Shown here: positions 54,701-62,646 of the stretch, one piece after another
How the letters are laid out: every line of letters starts with the position of its first letter
How positions within the stretch are numbered: the stretch's first letter is position 1
From: Bacteroidia bacterium
Lineage (GTDB): Bacteria > Bacteroidota > Bacteroidia > SpSt-205
Reading direction: 5' to 3'
DNA: 64,000 nt
NCBI GenBank assembly: GCA_026003215.1
Contig: BPGV01000001.1
Span: 2,013,729-2,077,728, forward strand
The notes under the pieces: generated by a model
Databases searched by the model: none
What the model was told of the DNA's origin: nothing
What the model saw: only the letters and a program-made list of their open reading frames with translations
Translations under genes and position numbers: made by a program

Positions 54701-55404
54701 GGACGCCTTTGCTTTTCCGGTGGGAGTTTGGCGACGGGAATAGCGCTACGGGCACCCAAGCTACGCATACCTACACACAGCCAGGGTATTATTGGGCCGT
54801 GTTTTATGCCCAAAATCCCTCTTCGCCTCAGTGCTTAGATACTGCTCGGGTGCGTATATGGGTAGATGGACAGCCTACCGCCCAAATCCAAGCCCCGCCC
54901 CCGCCCAGTAGCATAGGGTATTATGTGGCTTCCCCGATTACTTTTACGGCCGCGCCCGGTCCCTATAATGTGCGCTTCTACTGGCGAGCGGACAGCCAAG
55001 CCGCTGGCATTGGCCCTACCTATACTATTTCCTACCTCCAAAAAGGCACCTTCTGCGTGTACCTCACCGTAGAAAGCGAGTTAGGGTGCTTAGACTCGAC
55101 TTCTTATTGCTTTGATGTGAGTGGCTACGTACTGCTCATCCCGAATGTCTTTACCCCCAATGCCGATGGCCTGAATGACCTCCTCACGATTACCGGGTAC
55201 GGCATGGAGTACATAGAGGCGCAGATTTATGACCGATGGGGTGGGCTTATTTATACCGCTCGGGGTACCGAACGCGTCACTTGGGATGGGACCAAGGGCG
55301 GCCAGCCCGTCCCAGAGGGGGTCTATACCTACATCGTGCGGTATAAGCTCATAGATAAACCCGGCGTAGAGTACCGTACGGGTACCGTGACCCTCCTGCG
55401 GTGA
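51757..55404 (+). CDS. Large secreted PKD-repeat adhesin with gliding-motility-associated C-terminal (type B T9SS) domain
   Basis: 1215 residues, predicted exported by the type IX system to the cell surface. Signal peptide MSRRIWLLGLALVGLGIFP, then a Cys-rich N-terminal region starting SHYLGGDLTYTCLG that is common in Bacteroidota surface proteins. Four PKD-like domains follow in the second half, recognisable by FLWNFGDGNT, YYWDFGNGGY, FRWEFGDGNS and FYWRADSQ. The last 90 residues are the CHU_C domain: IPNVFTPNADGLNDLLTI, IYDRWGGLIY, and WDGTKGGQPVPEGVYTY. Composition is rich in Thr, Pro, Asn and Cys as in secreted proteins. Target unknown: adhesion or gliding are the family themes. Confidence 0.9.
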   Translation: MSRRIWLLGLALVGLGIFPLYGSHYLGGDLTYTCLGPGPGNTMRYLVRFTLYRDCNGIEADNPIQINYRSVQCGVDTSVLVPRSSVIPGSGQDVTPVCSSSPTACSGGGTYGIQRWIYEITINLPAGCGNDWIIWHDNCCRSNSIDNLTNPGSTGSTFYVTLDNTLVPCNNSPQFTNLPQFFNCTGRPTLLNLGLTDPDGDSLVITLTNCLNNNANPPTLPPVTYAGSYSGINPFPTSTGILIQSGGLFSYIATTPFRAAFCYKVEEYRNGVKIGETIQDVYLIIQNCPAPAPPAATSTTPSRPNVVYDETNANSFTFTVPLCPGQASQTYCVDFRYQDNTNPPPQNQLRVTVVQVPPGATVNVTGNNTNNAQVQLCWAPTFADIGDHTVVITVENNACPIRGRWDYTYVLRVRPALYHDGLIAVIRQPGDTIPTRDTTVCVGTQLRLRLTVRDSVPNVSDISSIQWTTTGGLAAPPSFPPNPLTQAVSPLVTVTGPGQYIAVVTFRGGCVDRDTLRVNIFPPDTVRIQEPLQACAGDSLLLVASSVLGLPIQWYTGAPLMGTLIGTGDTVRYPVTFPGNFPVYAVTTDTNGCIYIDTAQATVLDLPLFSATVTAALCRGQNNGTITLTPNTSGTYTFTLYDAGGGVVAGPQPSGSFSNLTPGWYIAAVQGPAPNPCIGYDTLYVGQGDSVSLVILGDSIRYACPPYQATFQAQASTTLNAALSFLWNFGDGNTQLTTTPSITYTYTTPGVYVVVVQASTPQGCYATDTAVVNTLNPLGLIAQPARVCKEALGGGVTLTTQGNTFPPISYQAVPVVPGSGPTFGPQSSPTFPSIPVGVAYEFIAQDSLGCQGRDTLTLVPTDSVEGLSLTHDPIPTCYPVAVNFTAQAQGTGTLTYYWDFGNGGYDTTSTPTAVGIYTAGGNYVATLIVRNEIGCADTLIVPLFIPATGERIDAQILSAGPATAGCAPLTVSFEGTGTSSIGTPLLFRWEFGDGNSATGTQATHTYTQPGYYWAVFYAQNPSSPQCLDTARVRIWVDGQPTAQIQAPPPPSSIGYYVASPITFTAAPGPYNVRFYWRADSQAAGIGPTYTISYLQKGTFCVYLTVESELGCLDSTSYCFDVSGYVLLIPNVFTPNADGLNDLLTITGYGMEYIEAQIYDRWGGLIYTARGTERVTWDGTKGGQPVPEGVYTYIVRYKLIDKPGVEYRTGTVTLLR

Positions 55405-55406
55405 TT

Positions 55407-55414
55407 TATATTTG
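55407..55414 (+). promoter_or_regulatory. -7 box TATATTTG for the 48-aa membrane protein
   Basis: Exact TAnnTTTG match, three bases before ATG 55418. Its first base lies three bases after the stop codon of the PKD gene. Confidence 0.6.
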
Positions 55415-55417
55415 CGT

Positions 55418-55564
55418 ATGAAGGAATGGCTGTTAGCCCACGATAAGCTCAATACCGTTATCCTCGTGATGTTCATCATCTGGGGCGCTATAGCGGTACA
55501 GCTATGGCGCCTCACCCGCCGCATAGAAAAAATAGAGCGCCAGCAAACCTCACCTACCGCTTAG
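55418..55564 (+). CDS. 48-aa single-pass membrane protein, CcmD-like
   Basis: Small gene of 48 codons plus stop. After a short polar N terminus there is one membrane helix (TVILVMFIIWGAIAVQLW) followed by a basic amphipathic stretch RLTRRIEKIERQ. This is the layout of CcmD-family proteins (helix, then L.R..R.I..LE), small subunits of the heme exporter used in cytochrome c maturation. The assignment rests on the pattern only; other single-helix proteins look similar, and no other ccm gene is in the window. It has its own exact -7 box three bases before the ATG and fills the gap between two T9SS surface proteins. Confidence 0.62.
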   Translation: MKEWLLAHDKLNTVILVMFIIWGAIAVQLWRLTRRIEKIERQQTSPTA

Positions 55565-55574
55565 CTTTTATTCT

Positions 55575-55582
55575 TATTTTTG
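55575..55582 (+). promoter_or_regulatory. -7 box TATTTTTG for the T9SS amidase
   Basis: Exact TAnnTTTG match, four bases before ATG 55587. Confidence 0.72.
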
Positions 55583-55586
55583 CTCT

Positions 55587-58500
55587 ATGCGGTGGGCTTA
55601 TACATTATTCCTATCCCTGGTGTGGGCGCAAGCATCCCGATGGCCCGAGAATCCCTATCAACCCTTATTTGACGCAGCTTACCAAAATCACTCCCATGTA
55701 CCCCGGGGGACGTTAGAGGCCATGGCCTATGTCCAAAGCCGTTTCTCTCCCCTTGAACCCCAAGCGGCCTGTACAGGCATACCCCAAGGCTGGGGACTCT
55801 TTGGCTGGATAGAAAACGGTAAAGGCTATTTTAGAGAAAACCTTTTCACCATAGCGAGCCTTGCGCAAGTAGATGCCCAGCTCCTGAAAAAATCCCCTGC
55901 CCTGCAAATAGAAGCCTTGGCCCGGGCTTATGAGGTGCTTGTACTTACCCGCCGTGTAGCCCCACAAGATTGGCAAGCTCACGCGCAAATATTCATAGAC
56001 TTGGGTTATTTGCCGCTCCGCCCAGACCCTGTAAATGACTTTGCCCAGCAAAGCGAGTTATTTGAAATCTTTCGCTTCCTTACCAGCCCAGAAGCGGCCT
56101 ATAAATACCATTTCACCACATGGCCAGTTTCCCTGGAAAAGCTTTTCGGCGAAAACTATCCTGTGCTTTCGGCCACCCAAGTGCGGATTACCGCGGATGA
56201 AATCCGTACCTTGGACGGCCATACCTACCGCACCACGAATAACACCGATTACTCTGGAGCGATATGGAACCCTGCAGCCAGCTGCAACTACAGCAGCCGC
56301 GCTTCCGGCAGTGTCGTAAGCCATGTCACTATTCATACTATCCAGGGTACGTATGCTGGCTGTATCTCGTGGTTCAAAAACTGTAATGCAGGGGTTTCGG
56401 CCCATTACGTCTTACGCTCTTCGGATGGGCAGGTTACCCAAATGGTGCGTGAAGCCGACAAAGCCTGGCATGTAGGTTCTGAAAATAACTACACCATCGG
56501 CCTGGAACATGAAGGCTATATCAACAATCCGAGTTGGTATACCGTAGCGATGTATCAATCCTCTGCGGCCTTAGTACGGGATATTTGCCAGCGTAGGAGT
56601 ATCCCTCGTACCTCTGTATGGTTTGGGGATGCTTGCTCAGGGAGTACTTCCAGTTGTCTGGTGAAGAGCTGCATACGTATCAAAGGTCACCAACAATATC
56701 CTAATCAGACCCACACAGACCCCGGTCCGAACTGGAACTGGAACTATTATTATCAGCTTATTGCTGGGCCGACTTATACTGTCAATCAAACGCTGACTGC
56801 CGCCAGCGGCACCGTGTATGATCCCGGTGGAGCTTCGGGCGATTACAGCAATAATCAGCGATATTTCATCAAGATAGCGCCGCCGGGGGCTACGAGTATT
56901 ACTCTGACCTTCCAGCAGTTTAACTTAGAGAATAACTTCTCTGCCAGCACAAAGGGGGGCGATTACCTGTACATTTACGACGGGGATACCACTACGGCGC
57001 CGCTGTTGCGCCGATTGACAGGCACTACGCTGCCTAATCCTGTCACCAGTACGGGGGGCGTGGTCCTTTTAGAGTTGCGCACGGACTGTTCTATGCCGAT
57101 GGCGGGGTGGCAGCTGTCTTATACCGCTGCGGGCGGGAGCGGGGGTAGTACAGACACTATCCCGCCTACGACCAGTATGGGCCCTGTGCCCGACTGGGTC
57201 ACAGGAAACTTCCCTGTGACTTTCCAAGACGAGGATGATGGCGGGCGCGCCGTGGAAAAAGCCTTCTATCTCGTGATGTATGACAGTGCGGGGGATTGGC
57301 GCGCCAATGCCGAACGCGGCTTTTTTAGCGATAACTTCGTTGGACCGGTTATCCATCCCGACTGGACTCCGGTCAAAGGCCAGTGGCTCATCTTGGACCC
57401 GGGCAATGGCGACCCTGTCCTCCGCCAAAACGATGAGAGCAGCGCTGATGCCAGCAACACCAACCTTTATGCTTACCTAAGACAAGACCTTTCCAACCGA
57501 TATCTCTACCATTGGGTAGGCCGATTCGTAGGAGGAACCTCTACCAATCGTCGCATGGGCCTGCATATCTTCTCGGATAACCCCACCGCTACCAACCGAG
57601 GCAACTCTTACTTTGTGTTCTTCCGCCTGGATAACCAAGCTGTGCATCTATATAAGGTAGTGAATGACTCATGGGGTTCAGGGCCTGTAGCACAGGTAAC
57701 TTATCCTTTTCAGGCAGGGGTGTGGTATGACTTCAAGTGGAGTTATGATAGGATTACCGGGGACCATCGCATGTATATAAATAACCAGTTGGTTCTTAGC
57801 TGGAAAGATAGTAGCCCTATTCAGTCGGGCAGTTACATATCGCTGCGTACGGGGAATGCGCTGGTAGAGTATAATAACTTCAAAGTGTATCGGAGCCGTT
57901 CTAATAGCGGTGCGGTGACTATACGTGTAGGCCCCGGGCTTACGGACGATATTCGTCGGCAGTCGGAGACGCCTGCCCACTATGTGGGGCGAATTCGGAG
58001 TATTGTGCAGGATAGCGCAGGAAATCTCTCCAGTACCTCAGCGCGCGATGTGCGGGTAGATTGGACCCCGCCTACGGCGCCTTCGTATGTCTGGGATGGA
58101 AGCGACCTCCTGCAAGATGCCGACCAAGTGGCCCAAGATACGGTACTGGCGGCCTCTTGGGGTATGGCAGAAGACCCGCACTCCGGCGTAGGAGACTATG
58201 AACACACCTTGGCTACTGCGCCCGGCGACTCGAACGTGCTGGGATGGACCGCTACGCCTGCTACAAGCTACCTTATCGTGCCTCTCCCTCCAGGGACTAT
58301 ACAAGCAGGCACGACTTACTATGTGGGGATTCGGGCGGTGAATGGTGCTGGGCTGCGCGGGCCTGCTACGTATTCGGATGGTTTTGTATATCAGCCTATT
58401 ACTACGGGCATGGGGCAGTGGGCCGGCGAAGCGCGCCTGTATCCGAATCCCAGCAGAGGACCAGCTCATCTGTGGCTGGCCTCCCCAGGGCGAGAAGGAG

Positions 58501-58670
58501 AGCCCTACGAGGTACGCATCTTCTCCAGTACAGGGCAAGAGGTTTTTGTAGGGGCCGGTGCCGTGGGCAAAGTATGCTACCTACCCGCTCTGGCTCAGGG
58601 GCTATATGTGGTGGAGGCTCGGGTAGGCCAAGCCGTACCTATTCGGTTTCGGTGGGTAGTGGCGGAGTGA
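55587..58670 (+). CDS. Secreted N-acetylmuramoyl-L-alanine amidase with CUB, LamG-like and T9SS type A domains
   Basis: 1027 residues. Signal peptide MRWAYTLFLSLVWAQA; a helical N-terminal region (about 20-190). An amidase_2/PGRP domain follows at about 235-390 with zinc ligands in VTIHTIQGTY and HTDPGPNWNW and the supporting AHYVLRSSDGQV and TIGLEHEGY. A CUB domain at about 400-520 (GTVYDPGGASGDYSNNQRYF). A concanavalin-like (LamG/DUF1080-type) domain at about 590-780 (WVGRFVGGTSTNRRMGLHIF, MYINNQLVLSW). A fibronectin-like stretch, and a type A T9SS sorting domain at the end (YPNPSRGPAHLWL, LAQGLYVVEA). It should cleave peptidoglycan outside the cell, its own or that of other bacteria. Confidence 0.9.
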   Translation: MRWAYTLFLSLVWAQASRWPENPYQPLFDAAYQNHSHVPRGTLEAMAYVQSRFSPLEPQAACTGIPQGWGLFGWIENGKGYFRENLFTIASLAQVDAQLLKKSPALQIEALARAYEVLVLTRRVAPQDWQAHAQIFIDLGYLPLRPDPVNDFAQQSELFEIFRFLTSPEAAYKYHFTTWPVSLEKLFGENYPVLSATQVRITADEIRTLDGHTYRTTNNTDYSGAIWNPAASCNYSSRASGSVVSHVTIHTIQGTYAGCISWFKNCNAGVSAHYVLRSSDGQVTQMVREADKAWHVGSENNYTIGLEHEGYINNPSWYTVAMYQSSAALVRDICQRRSIPRTSVWFGDACSGSTSSCLVKSCIRIKGHQQYPNQTHTDPGPNWNWNYYYQLIAGPTYTVNQTLTAASGTVYDPGGASGDYSNNQRYFIKIAPPGATSITLTFQQFNLENNFSASTKGGDYLYIYDGDTTTAPLLRRLTGTTLPNPVTSTGGVVLLELRTDCSMPMAGWQLSYTAAGGSGGSTDTIPPTTSMGPVPDWVTGNFPVTFQDEDDGGRAVEKAFYLVMYDSAGDWRANAERGFFSDNFVGPVIHPDWTPVKGQWLILDPGNGDPVLRQNDESSADASNTNLYAYLRQDLSNRYLYHWVGRFVGGTSTNRRMGLHIFSDNPTATNRGNSYFVFFRLDNQAVHLYKVVNDSWGSGPVAQVTYPFQAGVWYDFKWSYDRITGDHRMYINNQLVLSWKDSSPIQSGSYISLRTGNALVEYNNFKVYRSRSNSGAVTIRVGPGLTDDIRRQSETPAHYVGRIRSIVQDSAGNLSSTSARDVRVDWTPPTAPSYVWDGSDLLQDADQVAQDTVLAASWGMAEDPHSGVGDYEHTLATAPGDSNVLGWTATPATSYLIVPLPPGTIQAGTTYYVGIRAVNGAGLRGPATYSDGFVYQPITTGMGQWAGEARLYPNPSRGPAHLWLASPGREGEPYEVRIFSSTGQEVFVGAGAVGKVCYLPALAQGLYVVEARVGQAVPIRFRWVVAE

Positions 58671-59412
58671 GGTATCCCAAAGCTCCAGCCGTCACTAAGG
58701 CAAAATCATACCGCAGCGGGTCTCCGGGAGAGAGCGTACGAAATACGCTTGTGAGCGCACATACCGCTCTCCACGAGAGACTTCGATAGGGGATAAGGCT
58801 GTGGGCCCGCATCCAGCGGAAAACGTGTACATCTATGGGGGTAAATAGCCATGCAGGCGAAAACCCCTCCCAGGGGCCGGGGTCTATGCAATCTCTGCGT
58901 ATCATCCAGCGTAACCATAGAAGGAGCCGTTTGCTGGCGCTCCCCTTCCGTAGATAGCCTATGTGTCGTTGAAGGTGGGGCGCTTCCCGCAAAATAGCTT
59001 CTTGAAAGGCGGCTATGGCCCCTTCCCAATCGTGGCGCCGTTTCCAGAAAAAGTTTGCCAGCGAGTGCTCTCGTTTATAAAGGAGGTGCAGGGCTTGCCA
59101 GAGATCTTGTATATCTGTCGGGCTCCATGTGCGATGCGCCCAAGGAATGGGCGGTAAGCGTTGTAGTTCGCGGACGGCTCTCCCCGGCGAAGGGTCTATC
59201 AAGCTCAGGAGCTGGCGCACTTTGCGCAGGGCTACTTCCCGCCGGCCCCAAGCAAAAAGGGCCGCCCATAACCCTACTATCTCCTGGTCGGCGGGATGGA
59301 TATAGGCCCATACAATGCTTACGGGGTCATGTGCTCTAAAAGCCTCTTGATGAAAGGTGCTATAAAGGCTCCCGAGCTGGGCTTTCAAGACTGGAAGCGG
59401 GAGAGCACCCAC
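58639..59412 (-). CDS. DUF2400 / TIGR02757 family protein
   Basis: 257 residues, the normal length of TIGR02757 proteins, which are widespread in Bacteroidota and lack a firm function. Family features: DPVSIVWAYIHPADQEIVGLWAALFAWGRRE near the N terminus, and KGSASKRLLLWLRWMIRRD with DVHVFRWMRAH in the second half; the last two recall helix-hairpin-helix DNA glycosylases. GTG 59412 overlaps the upstream gene by 28 bases; TTG 59388 (TTGA overlap) is an alternative. The 3' end overlaps the amidase gene by 32 bp. Confidence 0.82.
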   Translation of the reverse strand: MGALPLPVLKAQLGSLYSTFHQEAFRAHDPVSIVWAYIHPADQEIVGLWAALFAWGRREVALRKVRQLLSLIDPSPGRAVRELQRLPPIPWAHRTWSPTDIQDLWQALHLLYKREHSLANFFWKRRHDWEGAIAAFQEAILREAPHLQRHIGYLRKGSASKRLLLWLRWMIRRDCIDPGPWEGFSPAWLFTPIDVHVFRWMRAHSLIPYRSLSWRAVCALTSVFRTLSPGDPLRYDFALVTAGALGYLTPPLPTETE

Positions 59413-60464
59413 TTTTCAAACTCTTGGAAGGCTTGAGGGTCTGTTTTGGAAGTTTGCCAGGCGGTGAGTAAGGCTTGGGCCTCCTCGGGAGAATGAATAG
59501 TATTGAGCCGCTCTATGGCTTCTCGGAAGGCTACGGGGTCGCCATCAAACACCCGCTGGATAAATACAAACTGCTTATGAATCGGGATAGCTTCTAAATC
59601 AAAGCGCCGTAGCGTATCGGCCCGGCGCGGTGTAGAAGAAAAACGCTGGGAAATCACCTGGCGCGGTTCATAATCTACTGCAGAGAGGAGCGGATTGCGG
59701 GCCCGGCTGCTCTGCGGGTGCGAACCCTCGCCCTCAGGAGAAGTTCCAAAAAGATTTTTAAGGAGGGTGTCTGACTCTTTTGTGTCATCCTCTACCACAG
59801 ACCCAATTAGGTCCTCCGACTCTTGGCTAAGTCTTTGCCAGTGCACTTGGATTTTTTCCCAGCTCTGCTGAGTTATTTCTTGGAGTAAACGTTTTTGGTA
59901 GGCCTCCAGGCTTTCTTGGGTTTCTTCTTCATAGACTTCAAGGATACGGGGTACCTTCTCTTCCCAGAGGGTTTTGTCAATCGTAGCCAGCGAATGTTTC
60001 TGAGCATACGACAAGAGCGCCGCCGGAATAAACTCAAAATAGCTTATGTAGCGGGCATAAAAAGCAAACTCTTCTTGCATCAGGGTGGCACGCTGCCCAA
60101 AGAAAAACTGCGCCAAGGTTTCCTTAGGCTTCAATACAATATGCAGCGTATGATATATGGCGTTATAGAGCAAGGGCGATAGCTGGACATGGCTAATGGC
60201 TACCTTATTTTGCGCGTGGGAAAGAAAATCCGCCATCCATACATTAAGCTGTCCATCTTGCCAATCCCAATAGCCAAGCTCTTGCATGCTTTGAAGTAGG
60301 CGAGTTTCTACCTGAAAAAATATCAGTTGTATGACTTGCTCAGAAGGGATATTCTCGCGCAGTATAGGTAAGGTCCACGCAGGATATACCTTGCCAGTAA
60401 GCCAAGTACGCTGAAGCTCTCGGGCGTGAGCCTCTACCACCGAAGAAGAAGGTACCTGAAGCAT
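59385..60464 (-). CDS. Unknown cytoplasmic protein (359 aa), conserved-looking C terminus
   Basis: I do not recognise a named family. The chain has no signal peptide or membrane segment. Residues 1-240 are mostly helical with many Gln/Glu; a low-complexity acidic and Ser-rich linker (about 215-265) follows. The C-terminal 80 residues (IPIHKQFVFIQRVFDGDP, AFREAIERLNTI) resemble, from memory, the end of uncharacterised Bacteroidota proteins. ATG 60464 lies five bases after an exact -7 box. It is co-directional and overlapping with the DUF2400 gene. Confidence 0.75.
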   Translation of the reverse strand: MLQVPSSSVVEAHARELQRTWLTGKVYPAWTLPILRENIPSEQVIQLIFFQVETRLLQSMQELGYWDWQDGQLNVWMADFLSHAQNKVAISHVQLSPLLYNAIYHTLHIVLKPKETLAQFFFGQRATLMQEEFAFYARYISYFEFIPAALLSYAQKHSLATIDKTLWEEKVPRILEVYEEETQESLEAYQKRLLQEITQQSWEKIQVHWQRLSQESEDLIGSVVEDDTKESDTLLKNLFGTSPEGEGSHPQSSRARNPLLSAVDYEPRQVISQRFSSTPRRADTLRRFDLEAIPIHKQFVFIQRVFDGDPVAFREAIERLNTIHSPEEAQALLTAWQTSKTDPQAFQEFEKWVLSRFQS

Positions 60465-60469
60465 CCCTC

Positions 60470-60477
60470 CAAAGATA
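60470..60477 (-). promoter_or_regulatory. -7 box TATCTTTG for the 59385-60464 gene
   Basis: Exact TAnnTTTG match on the minus strand, five bases before ATG 60464. Confidence 0.7.
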
Positions 60478-60489
60478 CGATTAAGCGCG

Positions 60490-60497
60490 TTACTTTG
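60490..60497 (+). promoter_or_regulatory. -7 box TTACTTTG for the Omp85-like gene
   Basis: One mismatch to TAnnTTTG, five bases before ATG 60503; 12 bases from the divergent box. Confidence 0.5.
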
Positions 60498-60502
60498 AGC
60501 GG

Positions 60503-61879
60503 ATGCGGTATGTGTGGGGTATGGTTTTTCTCTGTTGGGGGCAGGAGCCCCTTTCCCTAACGGACACTTTTACGATAGATCCCCGGAAGCGGCTTCGTCC
60601 TTATGAGCTTACACGGAAAAAAGAAGGCTGGATCCTTGTGGGTTATCCTGCTGTGGGATACGACCCCTTGCGTAGTATAGGGGCCGCCGTAGCCCTTACC
60701 CTGGCGTATAACGGCCGTAAGAGCGACCCTCTCTTTGCCTTCCAACCCTATCGGTACTATTTTTTCGCGCAAGTGGGCTTTTACCTGCGAGAAAGTCGGT
60801 ATGCCCGTGCTTTTATAGACATGCCTTGGTTGGGAAACCGTCCGTATCGGCTTACTTTGCGGTTTAGCTGGCGCGAGGAAACCCAAGGCCAGTTTTGGGG
60901 GATAGGGGAGCCGTTCTTGGGGAGCTACCTGGCTACGCCCCTGAAAGAATATGAGAAGAAGCTGCTCACCCCTTTCCTTCAGCCCTCTGGCCAGTGGGGC
61001 ACCCGGGTAGCCCACCATTACTTTCATACGACGCAGCTACAAGGGTGGTTGGTAGGCGAACGGATTGCATGCAGAGGACTTTTGCGGCTTTTGGGCGGGG
61101 CTCGCTGGACCACCGAACGCGCCACCTCTCTTCAAGGCAAAAGCTATACCCTCACTACTTCTGATGGCCAAAAAGTCTCCGCTACACAAGGGCCTACTTT
61201 ATTGGACAGTGCTGCGCAAGCGTATATCCCTTCGCCTCGGGGCGTTGCTTACGCCTTAGGGCGTTGGCAGCATCGCCTATTCGCAGGAGGGGCCCTCGTG
61301 TGGGATAGCCGCGACTTTGAACTCAACCCTAACGCAGGCTTCCTCCTGGAAGCCGGGCACGAAAGCCAACTCCCTACTTTTTCCGCGCATAAGTCGTATG
61401 TGGCTCTCCGCCAGTATCATACCCTCTACCAAAGCCCTTCTGAAAAAATCCAGCTCACAGGCGCTGCTCATGTCCTTTTCTCGGCGGTGTATGGGCAGTC
61501 GGTGTTTTTTACGGAGTTTTACACGTATAGCCGCTGGTCGGAAGGTCGTACGATAAACCTCCTAAGCGGGCCTTCTACGGTGCGGGCCTTCCGAGAGAAC
61601 CGTTTTGTGGTGCCCTTCACCCTGCTTGTGCAGTATGAGCTGCGCAGCCGCGTGGCTGAAGTGCGCATCCTTCGGCAGCACTTCATTGGGGGGCCGGTGG
61701 TGTTTGTGGATTGGGCCAGCGGGCGCGATAAACTGGCCTTTCCCTCGGTGAGGCGTAGCATTACAGGCGTGGGTTTGGGCGCGCGAGTCCTCTGGAATAT
61801 GGCTACGGTGTTGCGCGCCGATATAGCCTATGGGCGGGAGGGATGGCAGATGCATATCAGCACAGGACACGCTTTTTAG
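60503..61879 (+). CDS. Omp85/BamA-superfamily outer-membrane barrel without POTRA domains
   Basis: 458 residues. A short signal peptide (MRYVWGMVFLCWGQE) is followed by a beta-barrel with alternating aromatic strands and an Omp85-like end: GGGLVWDSRD-type GALVWDSRDFELNPNAGFLLEAG, then STVRAFRENRFVVP (the VRGF/LRGYR loop motif), and a final strand ending in Phe (MHISTGHAF). No POTRA repeats precede the barrel, so it is not BamA itself. Proteins like this are frequent in Bacteroidota and often annotated BamA/TamA family. Start supported by a box 5 bases upstream. It overlaps cdsA by 4 bp at the 3' end. Confidence 0.8.
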   Translation: MRYVWGMVFLCWGQEPLSLTDTFTIDPRKRLRPYELTRKKEGWILVGYPAVGYDPLRSIGAAVALTLAYNGRKSDPLFAFQPYRYYFFAQVGFYLRESRYARAFIDMPWLGNRPYRLTLRFSWREETQGQFWGIGEPFLGSYLATPLKEYEKKLLTPFLQPSGQWGTRVAHHYFHTTQLQGWLVGERIACRGLLRLLGGARWTTERATSLQGKSYTLTTSDGQKVSATQGPTLLDSAAQAYIPSPRGVAYALGRWQHRLFAGGALVWDSRDFELNPNAGFLLEAGHESQLPTFSAHKSYVALRQYHTLYQSPSEKIQLTGAAHVLFSAVYGQSVFFTEFYTYSRWSEGRTINLLSGPSTVRAFRENRFVVPFTLLVQYELRSRVAEVRILRQHFIGGPVVFVDWASGRDKLAFPSVRRSITGVGLGARVLWNMATVLRADIAYGREGWQMHISTGHAF

Positions 61880-62646
61880 AAGAGCTTGTGAAAAAGGTAC
61901 CAAAACGGGGCTACCCACAAAAGCGCATCTACTCTATCCAAGAGGCCCCCATGGCCAGGTAAAAGGGCCCCCGAGTCTTTTAGCCCCAGGGCGCGTTTCC
62001 ACGCCGACTCCCAGGCATCCCCAAAGAAGCCCACTACCGCCGTAAGCGCCCCTATACCCACCCCAGCCCATCCCGTAAAAGGACTGCCAGCCCAGCCCAC
62101 AGCCCAGTAACCCCACACAGCTGTACCCACTAACGCAGCCCCAAAGCCTTCCCACGTCTTATTCGGGCTTATGCGGGGGAGGATGCGGTGGCGACCGAAA
62201 AACTTCCCCACGAAGTACGCACTCGTATCCGCTACCCACACTAAGGACAGAAATGCCAATAACTTCTCTGGGGCATAATCCTTCCAAAATAACCCAAGCA
62301 AACTACCCCAGCCGCCCCCTATCCAAAACCAGGCCCCCATTATCCGATAGGCCCAGAAAAACCCTGCCTTCGGCTCCATAAAAAGAAGCCAGCCCCCCAA
62401 AAAAGCCATTACGCCTAATACCCAGCCATAAAATAACCCCGTCGCCAAGGGAATAAACCACAACAAACCCGTGCTTACGGTGAAGCAAAATACCAGCGAG
62501 GTCGGAAGCTTTTCGGCTTCGGCCCATTCGTACAGCAAGAGCCCCCCCACGACAAACCATAACCCCAAAAACCCTACCTTGCCTATCCCCAAGAGCCCGC
62601 CTACGATAATAAGGCCGATTATCGCAGTGAGGATGCGCTTAGCCAC
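61876..62646 (-). CDS. cdsA: Phosphatidate cytidylyltransferase (CDP-diglyceride synthase)
   Basis: Makes CDP-diacylglycerol from CTP and phosphatidic acid in the inner membrane; 256 residues, about eight membrane helices. The C-terminal signature is clear: ISPNKTWEGFGAALVG, then GDAWESAWKRALGLKDSG and LPGHGGLLDRVDALLWVAP. The start overlaps the end of the CPBP gene by 8 bases, so the pair is co-translated. Confidence 0.95.
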   Translation of the reverse strand: MAKRILTAIIGLIIVGGLLGIGKVGFLGLWFVVGGLLLYEWAEAEKLPTSLVFCFTVSTGLLWFIPLATGLFYGWVLGVMAFLGGWLLFMEPKAGFFWAYRIMGAWFWIGGGWGSLLGLFWKDYAPEKLLAFLSLVWVADTSAYFVGKFFGRHRILPRISPNKTWEGFGAALVGTAVWGYWAVGWAGSPFTGWAGVGIGALTAVVGFFGDAWESAWKRALGLKDSGALLPGHGGLLDRVDALLWVAPFWYLFHKLF

